Of a stretch of DNA of 21,812 bases, positions 1-8,495 are shown in pieces. How positions within the stretch are numbered: position 1 is the stretch's first letter; the number at the start of each line of letters is the position of its first letter. The notes beneath the pieces were generated by a model. It had not been told where the DNA came from and ran no database searches. It saw only the letters and a program-made list of their open reading frames with translations. The position numbers and the translations under genes are program-made. The DNA is from Halieaceae bacterium. Its GTDB lineage: Bacteria; Pseudomonadota; Gammaproteobacteria; Pseudomonadales; Halieaceae. Location of the stretch: positions 7,764 to 29,575 of the forward strand of contig NYTG01000072.1 in assembly GCA_002683395.1 (NCBI GenBank), written 5' to 3'.

Positions 1-76
1 ACGCACGATGCGGACCCCTTGTGGTTTGAAGGAGCATAGCACCGCGCGACGGGAGCAGACCAGTATCGTCAGCAGA
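1..76. other. Downstream flank of lysS, no gene called
   Basis: This is the left edge, lying 3' of lysS on the minus strand. One minus-strand frame stays open to the edge and contains possible GTG/ATG codons, so the start of another gene is possible. There is too little sequence to support one. I see no T-run hairpin terminator for lysS here. Confidence 0.4.
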
Positions 77-1573
77 TTATTCGTGTCGAAGGTGTGGAAA
101 CAGGATCACATCACGGATAGACGGCGAATTGGTCAGCAGCATCACCAAACGATCGATACCAATACCCTCCCCCGCAGTGGGCGGCAGACCGTACTCCAGC
201 GCTCGGATATAGTCATGATCATAGTGCATCGCCTCATCATCACCGGCCTCTTTGGCAGCGACCTGCGCCTTGAAACGCTCGGCCTGATCCTCCGCATCAT
301 TCAGTTCGCTGAAGCCATTGGCCAGCTCGCGCCCGCCCACAAAAAATTCAAATCGGTCGGTAACAAAAGGATCATCGTCATTGCGTCGCGCCAAAGGGGA
401 GACTTCTGTCGGATAAGCAGTAATGAAGGTGGGCTCCTGTAACTGCGCCTCAGCCGTCTCCTCGAAAATTTCTATCTGGATCTTGCCGAGACCCCAGTTT
501 TTGTCGATCTTGATACCCAGTTTGGCGGCAATCGCCGTAGCGGATGCCATCTCTCCAATATCCTCGGCGGTTAACTGCGGATTGTGCTTGAGGATTGCCT
601 CGACCACCGTCATTCGCTCGAAGGGCTGATCGAAATGGAAGGTGGCCTCGCCATAGGGGACTTCGGTGGAACCCAAAACCGACTGGGTGAGCTCTCGCAT
701 GAGCATCTCAGTGAGATTCATCGCATCGCGGTAATCAGCATAGGCCCAATAAAATTCGAGCATAGTGAATTCAGGGTTGTGTCGAGTCGACAGACCTTCG
801 TTACGGAAATTGCGATTGATCTCGAAGACTTTCTCCAACCCACCCACAGTGAGTCGCTTGAGATACAACTCCGGGGCAACACGGAGATACATCTCCATAT
901 CGAGCGCGTTGTGATGGGTGATAAATGGACGCGCTGTGGCGCCACCGGCGATGGGGTGCAACATCGGGGTCTCAACCTCGACAAACTGGCGCTCGGCCAG
1001 AAACTGGCGAATAAATTGAATCGTTGCCGCGCGGATCCGGAAAATTTCTCGCACCTCGGGGTTGACGATCAGATCAACGTAACGCTGCCGATAACGCGTC
1101 TCCTGATCCACCAGGCCATGATATTTATCTGGCAACGGGCGCAGAGCCTTGGTCAGCAAGCGCCCCTCTTCCATATTGATGTAGAGGTCCCCCTTACCGC
1201 TGCGATGCAGGGGCCCAGACGCCGCGACAATGTCCCCCAGATCCCAGGTTTTAATCGCCGTTATCGCTTCCTCGGACAAACCCTGTCGATTCAGATAAAG
1301 CTGAATAGTTCCCGACCCATCCTGAATCAACAAAAATGCGCCGCGGTTACGGATCAGACGGCCAGCGACCGAGAAATGCTGATTTGCTTCTTCGAGTTCT
1401 GCTTTATCCTGCTGCTCAAAGTCGCGCTGCAGTTCACCCGCGAGCGCCGTCCGGCGAAAATCATTGGGGAAGGCGGGACCCTGATCACGCAGAGCGGCGA
1501 GCTTGGTTCGCCGCTCCGCGATCAGTCGGTTCTCGTCTTCTGGTTGCTGTGGATCACTCACGGTTGTCTCCAT
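77..1573 (-). CDS. lysS: Lysyl-tRNA synthetase, class II
   Basis: This cytoplasmic enzyme charges tRNA-Lys with lysine using ATP. The 498-residue protein aligns end to end with E. coli LysS (about 505 aa). The N-terminal part is the OB-fold anticodon-binding domain, followed by the class II catalytic core. Visible signatures are ALRPLPDK, the RYRQRY(V)DLI segment, motif 2 (FRNEGLSTRHNPEFTMLE), the VSPLARRN substrate-site segment, GGRELANGFSELNDAEDQ and motif 3 (GIGIDRLVML) close to the C-terminus. I take the ATG at 1573; a GTG directly before it (1576) would add one residue. No good Shine-Dalgarno sequence precedes either codon. prfB ends only about ten bases upstream, so translation is probably coupled to prfB, the same gene pair as in E. 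coli and Pseudomonas. Confidence 0.97.
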   Translation of the reverse strand: METTVSDPQQPEDENRLIAERRTKLAALRDQGPAFPNDFRRTALAGELQRDFEQQDKAELEEANQHFSVAGRLIRNRGAFLLIQDGSGTIQLYLNRQGLSEEAITAIKTWDLGDIVAASGPLHRSGKGDLYINMEEGRLLTKALRPLPDKYHGLVDQETRYRQRYVDLIVNPEVREIFRIRAATIQFIRQFLAERQFVEVETPMLHPIAGGATARPFITHHNALDMEMYLRVAPELYLKRLTVGGLEKVFEINRNFRNEGLSTRHNPEFTMLEFYWAYADYRDAMNLTEMLMRELTQSVLGSTEVPYGEATFHFDQPFERMTVVEAILKHNPQLTAEDIGEMASATAIAAKLGIKIDKNWGLGKIQIEIFEETAEAQLQEPTFITAYPTEVSPLARRNDDDPFVTDRFEFFVGGRELANGFSELNDAEDQAERFKAQVAAKEAGDDEAMHYDHDYIRALEYGLPPTAGEGIGIDRLVMLLTNSPSIRDVILFPHLRHE

Positions 1574-1583
1574 CACACACTTT

Positions 1584-2679
1584 TCAGAGGCCTTGCTTCA
1601 GAGAGGCCTGAATAAACGGGTCCAGTGCCCCATCGAGCACCGACTGGGTGTTACGGGTTTCAATACCGGTCCGCAGATCTTTAATGCGCGAGTCATCCAG
1701 CACGTAAGAGCGAATCTGGCTTCCCCAACCGATATCTGCCTTGCTGTCTTCCATCGCCTGCTTTTCAGCATTGCGCTTGAGCATTTCCATTTCGTAGAGC
1801 TTTGCGCGAAGTTGCTTCATTGCGTTGTCGCGGTTCTGATGCTGCGATCGCTCGGTCTGGCAACTGCTCACCAGCCCTGAAGGCTCATGGGTGATGCGTA
1901 CCGCAGAATCGGTGGTATTGACGTGCTGACCACCGGCACCAGAGGAGCGATAGGTATCGACCCGCAGGTCTGCTGGGTTAATTTCAATGTCGATGTTGTC
2001 GTCAATCTCAGGCGAGACAAAGACTGAGGCAAAAGAGGTATGTCGGCGCCCACCGCTGTCGAAGGGCGATTTGCGCACCAAGCGGTGCACCCCCGTTTCT
2101 GTTCTCAACCAGCCAAAAGCGTATTCACCCTCAAACTGTATTGTCGCACTCTTTAGGCCCGCCACCTCACCGGCAGAAGCCTCCACCAGCGTCGTCTTGA
2201 AGCCCTTGTCTTCGCCCCACCGCAAATACATTCGCAACAACATCTCGGCCCAATCCTGCGCCTCGGTGCCGCCCGAACCTGCCTGAATATCCAGATAAGC
2301 ATTATTGGAGTCTGTCTCACCTGAAAACATCCGACGGAACTCCAGTTTCTCCAGCGCGATCTCCAGGCCCGCGAGGTCCTGCTCTACCGCATCCGCCGTA
2401 TCCTTGTCGTCTTCCTCTACCGCGAGATCCAGCAGATCGCTGGCATCGTCACAGCCTGCATCCAGAGTTTCTATCGTCGCTACGACCACTTCAAGGGAGG
2501 CCCGCTCACGCCCCAAGGCCTGAGCCTTTTCAGGGTTATCCCATACGCTGGGTTCGGCCAGCTCGAGTTCGACTTCTTTCAGTCTGTCCTTTTTGACAGC
2601 ATGGTCAAAGATACCCCCTAAGCACGTCAGTACGTGCGCGGATATCTTTAATCTGATTGATGAGAGGTGCTATTTCCAC
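1584..2679 (-). CDS. prfB: Peptide chain release factor 2, frameshifted gene
   Basis: RF2 recognises UGA and UAA and triggers peptide release in the ribosome. Read across the frameshift the product is 364 aa, against 365 in E. coli. A 24-codon first frame starts at GTG 2679 (VEIAPLINQIKDIRARTDVL, first codon read as Met) and ends LRGYL-UGA. The ribosome then slips +1 at 2607 and continues DHAVKKDRLKEVELEL to the stop at 1584. Further on are the SPF codon-recognition tripeptide (VRKSPFDSGG) and the GGQ catalytic motif (SGAGGQHVNTTDSAV). The GTG start is chosen because it reproduces the E. coli N-terminus (M-F-E-I-N-P) and has GGAA about 6 bases upstream. The internal UGA is programmed, not a mutation, and serves autoregulation by RF2 level. 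Confidence 0.97.
2604..2619 (-). promoter_or_regulatory. prfB: prfB programmed +1 frameshift site
   Basis: On the minus strand this reads AGGGGG-TAT-CTT-TGA-C, the canonical RF2 recoding element. It has an internal Shine-Dalgarno-like AGGGGG (2614-2619), a CUU slippery codon (2608-2610), an in-frame UGA (2605-2607) and the following C that makes UGA a poor stop. Low RF2 slows termination, the peptidyl-tRNA slips onto UUU, and full-length RF2 is made. All elements are seen directly; the mechanism is established for the family. Confidence 0.97.
2622..2637 (-). other. Hairpin just 5' of the prfB frameshift site
   Basis: A perfect 6-bp inverted repeat (GCACGT/ACGTGC) with a 4-base loop lies in the first prfB reading frame, ending two bases before the stimulatory AGGGGG. 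It would compete for ribosome-covered mRNA. It may simply reflect the codons for the conserved RARTDVL peptide. Confidence 0.4.
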
Positions 2680-2696
2680 GGTATTTCCAAGGTGAC

Positions 2697-2714
2697 AGCT
2701 CCCTCTGGGGAGCT
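2697..2714 (-). other. Hairpin in the prfB leader
   Basis: A perfect 7-bp stem (AGCTCCC/GGGAGCT) with a 4-base loop lies 17 bases upstream of the prfB GTG, next to the ribosome-binding region, in the 106-base gap after recJ. No U-run follows on the minus strand, so it is not a standard terminator. It could stabilise the message or affect initiation. I see no convincing promoter in this gap. Confidence 0.4.
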
Positions 2715-2785
2715 GGTGTGCTCAAAAGGCGAGAGTCTATCGGGTTGCAGGCAGGACCGCCATCACCTCGACTGCCCCACCGGTC

Positions 2786-4522
2786 TTAGATCGGCCAGAA
2801 AGACTGGATGACTAGCTGAGCACTTCGTTCACCCCGATATTCATTCACATCGAGGCGATACAGCGCACCCATTTCCCGAAGGGGTTCTGCCAACCATTCC
2901 TCGACGTCAATGTTGAAGGCGATCCCCGCTATCTCCACCCCTTCAACATCCAGTGTCAGCTTCAAATGTTTCTCGCCCACAATGCGATGGCTACGGACGT
3001 CAAATTGACCGTCGAACAGTGGCTCGGGAAAGTGTTGTCCCCAAGGGCCGCCTCTGGAGAGCTCATCCGCCAGCGGCAAACCAAAATCTCCCGGCGCAAG
3101 TCCTCCATCGCTCTCCTCGGTTTGCTCCGGCGGGGTGTGATCTAATGCGTCAGCCACCGTGTCTTCTAGCGCTTGCCTGAATCGCTCCAAATCATCTTTT
3201 GCCAGAGTGAGTCCCGCGGCCATGGCGTGACCACCGAATTTAGTCAGCAGCCCGGGGTGCCGAGTGGCAACCTGATCCAGTACGTCTCTCAGATGCAATC
3301 CGGTAATAGAGCGGCCCGAGCCCTTGAGCAGGCCCTCCCCGGCATCGGCAAAAACCAGGGTCGGCCGATGAATACGCTCCCGGATACGCGAGGCCAGTAT
3401 TCCGATCACGCCCTGATGCCAGCTTGGGTCATATAAGGTCATGGCAAAGGGGAGCTCCGTCGTCTCGAGCTCTAGCGTCTGCAGCTGAGTGAGTGCGTCT
3501 TCTTGCATCGATTGCTCGATATCGCGTCGCTCGCGGTTCAACTGATGCAATTTTTCTGCGAACCCTCTGGCGGCTGCTGATGACTCTGCCAGCAAGCACT
3601 CAATCCCGATCGACATATCATCAAGCCGTCCCGCGGCGTTCAAGCGAGGCCCGACAATAAAACCCAGATCGCTGGCACTGGCGCTATGGTGATCCCTACC
3701 GGCGACCTCAAACAACGCTTCAATACCCGGTCGTGCTCGACCACTGCGAATCCTCGCAAGGCCGGCCGCCACCAGAATACGGTTATTGCGATCAAGGGGT
3801 ACGACATCCGCTACCGTGCCCAGCGCGACGAGGTCTAACGCATCCCCCAGATTGGGCTCTTCAATGCCCTCAGCGTTAAACCACCCTCGGCTCCGCAGTG
3901 CTGCTCGCAGTGCACTCAAGACGTAGAACATAACGCCCACGCCAGCGAGCGCCTTGCTGGGGAACGGACATCCCGGCTGATTCGGGTTCACAATGACATC
4001 GGCAGTTGGCAACACCTGACCGGGAAGGTGATGATCGGTGATCAATACGCTGATACCCATTGCCTGTGCGGCTGATACACCCTCGATGCTCGATATCCCG
4101 TTGTCGACCGTTACGATCAGATCCGGCATCTGTGCCGCCGCCATCTCAACAATCTCGGGCGTTAAGCCGTATCCGAATTCAAAGCGATTGGGAACCAAAT
4201 AGGCCACTTCACGCAGACCCATCTGTTGCAGCACAGAGACCGCCATCGCACAACTGGTGGCGCCGTCGGCGTCGAAATCACCGACGATGAGTATGCGAGC
4301 CTCGCCCTCTATCGCATCGGCCAACAAATCAGCCGCCTCACCGATACCACTCAATCTCGTCGGCGGTAGCAATTGATCTAGCGTCAGCGTGAGCTCAGCA
4401 GGATCCGTAATGCCGCGACCGGCATAGATCCGCTTCAATATGTCGGGTAGTGCAGCGTTTTCGAGAGCAGAGGTCATGTCGGCCTCACGCCGACGAATAG
4501 CGGGTGTCTTCAGGTTCGGCAC
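2786..4522 (-). CDS. recJ: Single-stranded-DNA-specific exonuclease RecJ
   Basis: RecJ is the 5'-3' single-strand DNA exonuclease of recombination, mismatch and base-excision repair. The protein is 578 aa (E. coli 577) and collinear with it. The DHH phosphoesterase core shows VGDFDADGATS near residue 80, VTVDNGISS, and the TDHHLPG motif that supplies metal ligands. Also present are GTVADVVPLDRNNRI, GPRLNAAGRLDDMSIG and, in the DHHA1 domain, KGSGRSI and FGGHAMAAGLTL. The C-terminal OB-like domain ends IQSFWPI, close to the E. coli terminus. The start is GTG at 4522, overlapping the thrC stop by 13 bases and giving the expected IRRRE segment at the N-terminus. Translational coupling to thrC is likely. 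Confidence 0.97.
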   Translation of the reverse strand: MPNLKTPAIRRREADMTSALENAALPDILKRIYAGRGITDPAELTLTLDQLLPPTRLSGIGEAADLLADAIEGEARILIVGDFDADGATSCAMAVSVLQQMGLREVAYLVPNRFEFGYGLTPEIVEMAAAQMPDLIVTVDNGISSIEGVSAAQAMGISVLITDHHLPGQVLPTADVIVNPNQPGCPFPSKALAGVGVMFYVLSALRAALRSRGWFNAEGIEEPNLGDALDLVALGTVADVVPLDRNNRILVAAGLARIRSGRARPGIEALFEVAGRDHHSASASDLGFIVGPRLNAAGRLDDMSIGIECLLAESSAAARGFAEKLHQLNRERRDIEQSMQEDALTQLQTLELETTELPFAMTLYDPSWHQGVIGILASRIRERIHRPTLVFADAGEGLLKGSGRSITGLHLRDVLDQVATRHPGLLTKFGGHAMAAGLTLAKDDLERFRQALEDTVADALDHTPPEQTEESDGGLAPGDFGLPLADELSRGGPWGQHFPEPLFDGQFDVRSHRIVGEKHLKLTLDVEGVEIAGIAFNIDVEEWLAEPLREMGALYRLDVNEYRGERSAQLVIQSFWPI

Positions 4523-5913
4523 TGAGCCGCCATAAAGGCATGGACCGCGGCAATATCATTGTCCAGCGTGTCAAATCGCTCCTTGCGCTCAAAGAGGTCC
4601 GCCAGATGCCCCGGTAACTGTGGCACCTGCCCGGTCTCTGCACGGGCCACGGCCGCAGGGAACTTGGCGGGGTGCGCGGTTGAGAGCGTCACCATTGGGC
4701 CTTCGCCCTTCCGAGAACAGAGTCGGGCTGCGCGGGTTCCAATGGCGGTGTGCGGATCCAGCAATTGTCCTGTTTTCAGCCACGCTGCGCGCATTTCCTC
4801 ACAGGTCTCTTCATCAGACACCCGGGCACTGGTAAACAGTTGCTGGGCCCTCGCCAGTGCCGTGTCAGCCAAATTAATTTCGCCGTCTGAAAAATCTGCC
4901 ATCAACTGAGCAATCTGTGCGGCATCGCCGTCGTACAGGTCAAATAACAGGCGCTCAAAGTTGGACGAAATGGAAATATCCATACTCGGTGACAGCGAAG
5001 CCTCAATAGGCTGGCGCACATAGGTCCCCGTAGTCAGCATTCGATGCAACACGTCATTGCGGTTAGTCGCGATGACCAGATTATTCACCGGCAAGCCCAT
5101 TCGATGCGCGAGATATCCCGCATAAATATCGCCAAAGTTACCCGTCGGCACAGAGAAGTTGACCGGCTTATCAGGACCGCCCAGCGCGAAGGCCGCGTAA
5201 AAATAGTAGACGATCTGAGCCATGATGCGTGCCCAGTTGATCGAATTGACCGCAACCAGCGATCGTCCGTCAGGAAGAAATGCGTCGGCAACAAAGCTGG
5301 ATTTCACCAGCGCCTGGCAATCATCAAAATTGCCCCGAATAGCGATATTGTGGACGTTGTCTCCCGGGACAGTCGTCATTTGGCGGCGCTGCACGTCTGA
5401 CACCCGACCGTCGGGGTAGAGGATAAAGATATCGACGTGTTCACAGTGCCGGCAGCCCTCGATCGCTGCACTGCCCGTATCACCTGAGGTCGCACCCATA
5501 ATCACGACCTTTTCACCGCGCCGGGTGAGCACATGGTCTAGCAGTCGCCCCAACAGTTGCAGTGCAAAATCTTTAAACGCCAGAGTGGGTCCGTGGAATA
5601 ATTCGAGCAACCACTGATCTTGGTCCAGCTGCACCAGTGGCGCGACGGCCTGATGGCGAAAGTCACGGTATGAAGCCTCGACTAAATCTGCCAGTGTCTC
5701 GCGATCAATACTGCCTTCCACAAAAGGCGCGATCACCGTTGTGGCGAGGTCGGGGTAAGACATACCGCGCATGGATTGAAGCTCTGCCGCACTGAAGGTG
5801 GGTAATGCCTCAGGCAAGTAAAGACCGCCATCGCGGGCAAGGCCCGCCAGCAGCACTCCCTCAAAGTCGAGGGTGGGGGCCTGCCCACGGGTGCTGAGGT
5901 ATTGCACGCTCAA
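4510..5913 (-). CDS. thrC: Threonine synthase
   Basis: This PLP enzyme converts O-phosphohomoserine to threonine, the last step of the pathway for which hom upstream supplies homoserine. The protein is about 467 aa, the long proteobacterial form. The N-terminus YLSTRGQAP is the Pseudomonas-type start. The PLP lysine lies in HGPTLAFKDFALQLL, and the phosphate-binding stretch is ATSGDTGSAAI. Later segments include NSINWARIMAQIVYYFYA and SVPTGNFGDIYAGYLA. Two starts compete: TTG 5913, about 7 bases after an AAGGAA ribosome site, and GTG 5907, which fits the Pseudomonas N-terminus (MRYISTRG) better. I keep TTG for its spacing. hom ends 45 bases upstream on the same strand, so co-transcription is expected. 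No homoserine kinase gene is in the window. Confidence 0.96.
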   Translation of the reverse strand: MSVQYLSTRGQAPTLDFEGVLLAGLARDGGLYLPEALPTFSAAELQSMRGMSYPDLATTVIAPFVEGSIDRETLADLVEASYRDFRHQAVAPLVQLDQDQWLLELFHGPTLAFKDFALQLLGRLLDHVLTRRGEKVVIMGATSGDTGSAAIEGCRHCEHVDIFILYPDGRVSDVQRRQMTTVPGDNVHNIAIRGNFDDCQALVKSSFVADAFLPDGRSLVAVNSINWARIMAQIVYYFYAAFALGGPDKPVNFSVPTGNFGDIYAGYLAHRMGLPVNNLVIATNRNDVLHRMLTTGTYVRQPIEASLSPSMDISISSNFERLLFDLYDGDAAQIAQLMADFSDGEINLADTALARAQQLFTSARVSDEETCEEMRAAWLKTGQLLDPHTAIGTRAARLCSRKGEGPMVTLSTAHPAKFPAAVARAETGQVPQLPGHLADLFERKERFDTLDNDIAAVHAFMAAQCRT

Positions 5914-5958
5914 TTCAAGGTTCCTTCCGCTGAGGAGGTCGCAGCTATCAACATCAGT

Positions 5959-7260
5959 TCACTGATCAAAAGATTCGACACGTAGCACAGCAACATCGGG
6001 GTCCGTCTCAACGAGCCCGCATATTTCGTCTATCGCTTGTGTCATTACGGACTCACGCGCTATCTGGGTCAACAGCACAATCGGCGCTTTACCCTCATCT
6101 GCTGAAGACGGTTTTTGGACCAGCGACGCGATGCCGATGTTACAGCTTGTCAGAATTTGGGAAATTTTGGACGTTACGTCTGGTTGATCGGCGGCCGTGA
6201 GCCTCACATACCATTCACTGGCAATGTCCCCCGCGGGCACGAGCGGCTTTGCCGTCAATTGCGCTACGGGCACGCCCAATGCAGGGCCGGAACCCGCGGG
6301 GTTTCGAGCAATATCAATCAGATCAGCACAGACGGATGAGGCGGTGGCGGCGCCACCGGCACCGGCGCCTACCAAGACCAGCTCACCGACTGCATCCCCC
6401 ACTACCATGACCGCATTCAACACTCCATCTACGTTGGCGAGCTGCTTACTCTCGGGAATCAGTGTCGGGTGAACCCGCATTTCGATGCCCGCGTCCTTCT
6501 GGCGGGCAATGCCCAGATGCTTAACGCGATAACCTAGCTCGCCGGCATATTCCAGATCTGCTGGGGTCACTTCCTGAATACCGTGTTTCACCGGCGCATC
6601 GATATTGAGGGGAATCCCGAAGGCCAGTGATGCAAGGATCACCAGCTTATGGGCGGCGTCTGTGCCGTCGATATCATAGGTTGGGTCGGCCTCTGCATAC
6701 CCCAGTGTCTGCGCCTCACTCAGCACGTCATCGAAGGCACGGCCCTTGGTAGTCATCTCAGTCAGGATGAAGTTCCCTGTACCATTGATGATGCCAGCAA
6801 CCTCGGACACCTGATTGGCGGCCACCGCTTCACGCAGGGCTTTAATAATAGGAATTCCGCCGGCAACAGCTGCCTCAAATCGAATTTGCACACCGGCTGA
6901 CTCAGCCATGGCAATCAGTTCATTGCCATGCTCGGCAATGAGTGCCTTGTTGGCCGTGACCACATGCTTACCTTGCTCAATAGCCAATTTGATGAGGTCA
7001 TAGGCCACACTCGTGCCGCCAATCAACTCCACCAGCACATCCACCTCGGGATCACGCGCCACGTCCATGACGTCCCGGCTCACCCGTGCATCGCCGTAAT
7101 CGTGATCAGGGTGTTCCCGACGAGAACCAACGCAAGTCACCGATAGCGGCTGACCACAGCGGGCCGTCAGTGCAAGACTCTGCCCACGCAGAATTTCTAG
7201 CGTCGCCAACCCCACCGTGCCCACACCGCAAATTCCCACCCTCAGCGCTGCATGGCTCAT
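5959..7260 (-). CDS. hom: Homoserine dehydrogenase, ACT-domain form
   Basis: It reduces aspartate semialdehyde to homoserine with NAD(P)H, the branch point to threonine and methionine. The protein is 433 aa, the monofunctional type with no fused aspartokinase. The Rossmann loop GICGVGTVG is at residues 9-17. NKALIAEHG, AAVAGGIPIIKALRE and NGTGNFILTEM follow. The catalytic signature ADPTYDIDGTDAAHKL contains the expected acidic residues and lysine. A C-terminal ACT domain starts near EWYVRLTAADQPDV and is the likely site of threonine feedback. The ATG overlaps the alaC stop as ATGA (7257-7260), indicating coupled translation, and thrC follows. Confidence 0.97.
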   Translation of the reverse strand: MSHAALRVGICGVGTVGLATLEILRGQSLALTARCGQPLSVTCVGSRREHPDHDYGDARVSRDVMDVARDPEVDVLVELIGGTSVAYDLIKLAIEQGKHVVTANKALIAEHGNELIAMAESAGVQIRFEAAVAGGIPIIKALREAVAANQVSEVAGIINGTGNFILTEMTTKGRAFDDVLSEAQTLGYAEADPTYDIDGTDAAHKLVILASLAFGIPLNIDAPVKHGIQEVTPADLEYAGELGYRVKHLGIARQKDAGIEMRVHPTLIPESKQLANVDGVLNAVMVVGDAVGELVLVGAGAGGAATASSVCADLIDIARNPAGSGPALGVPVAQLTAKPLVPAGDIASEWYVRLTAADQPDVTSKISQILTSCNIGIASLVQKPSSADEGKAPIVLLTQIARESVMTQAIDEICGLVETDPDVAVLRVESFDQ

Positions 7261-8465
7261 GCCGAGAGCTCCTCATCGGTAACAGGCGGGCCTTGGCGCA
7301 GCACTCTCTTGATTCCGCGGATCGCTTGGCGCGTTCGGTGCTCATTTTCGATCAAGCCGAAGCGCACGAAGCCTTCACCATACTCACCAAACCCCACTCC
7401 AGGAGATACCGCGACGCCCCCGCGCTGCAGGAGCAGCTTGCTGAACTCGACCGACCCCATATGACGAAACTTTTCAGGAATTTCAGCCCACACAAACATG
7501 GTTGCCTTGGGCGGCACCACTGGCCAACCGGATTCATTCAGACCTTCGCACAGGACGTCACGGCGGCGGCGGTACATCTCACAGATGTCGCTCACACACT
7601 GCTGGTCACCCTCGAGGGCGGCAATAGCTGCCACCTGAACGGGAGTGAAAATGCCATAGTCTAGGTAAGATTTTATGCGCGTCAGTGCCGCAATGAGCTG
7701 CGGGTTACCGCAACAAAAACCCACTCGCCAGCCCGGCATGTTGTAACTCTTTGATAGCGTGAAGAACTCGACCGCTATATCCCGTGCGCCGGGCACCTGC
7801 AGAATACTCGGAGCGGTATATCCGTCATACACTAGATCCGCATAAGCCAGATCATGCACCACCCAAATGTCGTGCTGTTTTGCAATGTCTACTATGCGCT
7901 CAAAAAACGACAGTTCCACGCAGTGTCCAGTAGGGTTAGAGGGAAAGTTAAGCACCAGCATTTTTGGCTTGGGATAGGTGTTACGGATCGCAAGCTCCAG
8001 CTCCTCTAGAAATCCCGCCTCACTCTGCATTGGCACATGACGAAGATCCGCGCCCGAAATCACAAAACCATAGGGGTGGATCGGGTAGCTCGGGTTGGGC
8101 ACCAGAATGGCGTCGCCCACGCCTGTCGTTGCCAGCGCCAGATGCGCCAGACCCTCTTTGGAGCCTAGTGTGACGATGGCTTCGGTCTCGGGATCGAGCG
8201 ATACGGAGTACCGATTCTGGTACCAGTCGCAGATCGCTTTGCGCAGTCTCGGAATGCCTTTGGACTGGGAATAGCGATGTGTATCGCCGCGACCTACTGT
8301 TTCACGCAACTTCTCAACAATATGCGGAGGGGTTGGCTGGTCAGGATTACCCATGCCAAAGTCGATAATGTCCTCGCCTCGCGCGCGAGCTGCTTGCTTC
8401 AACTCACCAATAATATTGAAGACGTAGGGCGGCAGGCGCTCAATGCGTTGGAATTGTGTGTCCAC
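7257..8465 (-). CDS. alaC: Alanine transaminase AlaC (class I aminotransferase)
   Basis: This is a PLP-dependent fold-type I aminotransferase, 402 aa. It resembles E. coli AlaC (YfdZ), which makes alanine from pyruvate with glutamate as donor. Shared blocks are the RLPPYVFNI N-terminus, GEDIIDFGMGNPDQPTPPHIV, TLGSKEGLAHL, VPNPSYPIHPYG, NFPSNPTGHCVE, VVHDLAYAD and GARDIAVEFFTLSKSYNMPG. The Schiff-base lysine lies in SKSYNMPGWR and the carboxylate-binding arginine in FVRFGLIEN. It sits between dsbC (30-base gap) and hom (4-base overlap). The same alaC-hom-thrC order occurs in Pseudomonas and relatives, suggesting coordinated amino acid supply. Exact substrate preference cannot be read from sequence. 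Confidence 0.93.
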   Translation of the reverse strand: MDTQFQRIERLPPYVFNIIGELKQAARARGEDIIDFGMGNPDQPTPPHIVEKLRETVGRGDTHRYSQSKGIPRLRKAICDWYQNRYSVSLDPETEAIVTLGSKEGLAHLALATTGVGDAILVPNPSYPIHPYGFVISGADLRHVPMQSEAGFLEELELAIRNTYPKPKMLVLNFPSNPTGHCVELSFFERIVDIAKQHDIWVVHDLAYADLVYDGYTAPSILQVPGARDIAVEFFTLSKSYNMPGWRVGFCCGNPQLIAALTRIKSYLDYGIFTPVQVAAIAALEGDQQCVSDICEMYRRRRDVLCEGLNESGWPVVPPKATMFVWAEIPEKFRHMGSVEFSKLLLQRGGVAVSPGVGFGEYGEGFVRFGLIENEHRTRQAIRGIKRVLRQGPPVTDEELSA

Positions 8466-8495
8466 GAAACTGATTCTCGTCTTGTACGGTGCGGC

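Noticed and set aside
584..1615. A 343-codon open frame on the plus strand
   Set aside because: It lies antisense to lysS, which aligns end to end with the known enzyme. The predicted peptide resembles no protein I know and has no domain pattern.
2605..2607. In-frame UGA suggesting a broken prfB
   Set aside because: The flanking AGGGGG-TAT-CTT-TGA-C is the conserved programmed frameshift, and reading through it gives a 364-aa RF2.
7086..7664. A 192-codon plus-strand frame across the hom/alaC junction
   Set aside because: It is antisense to two clearly functional genes and has no recognisable motif.
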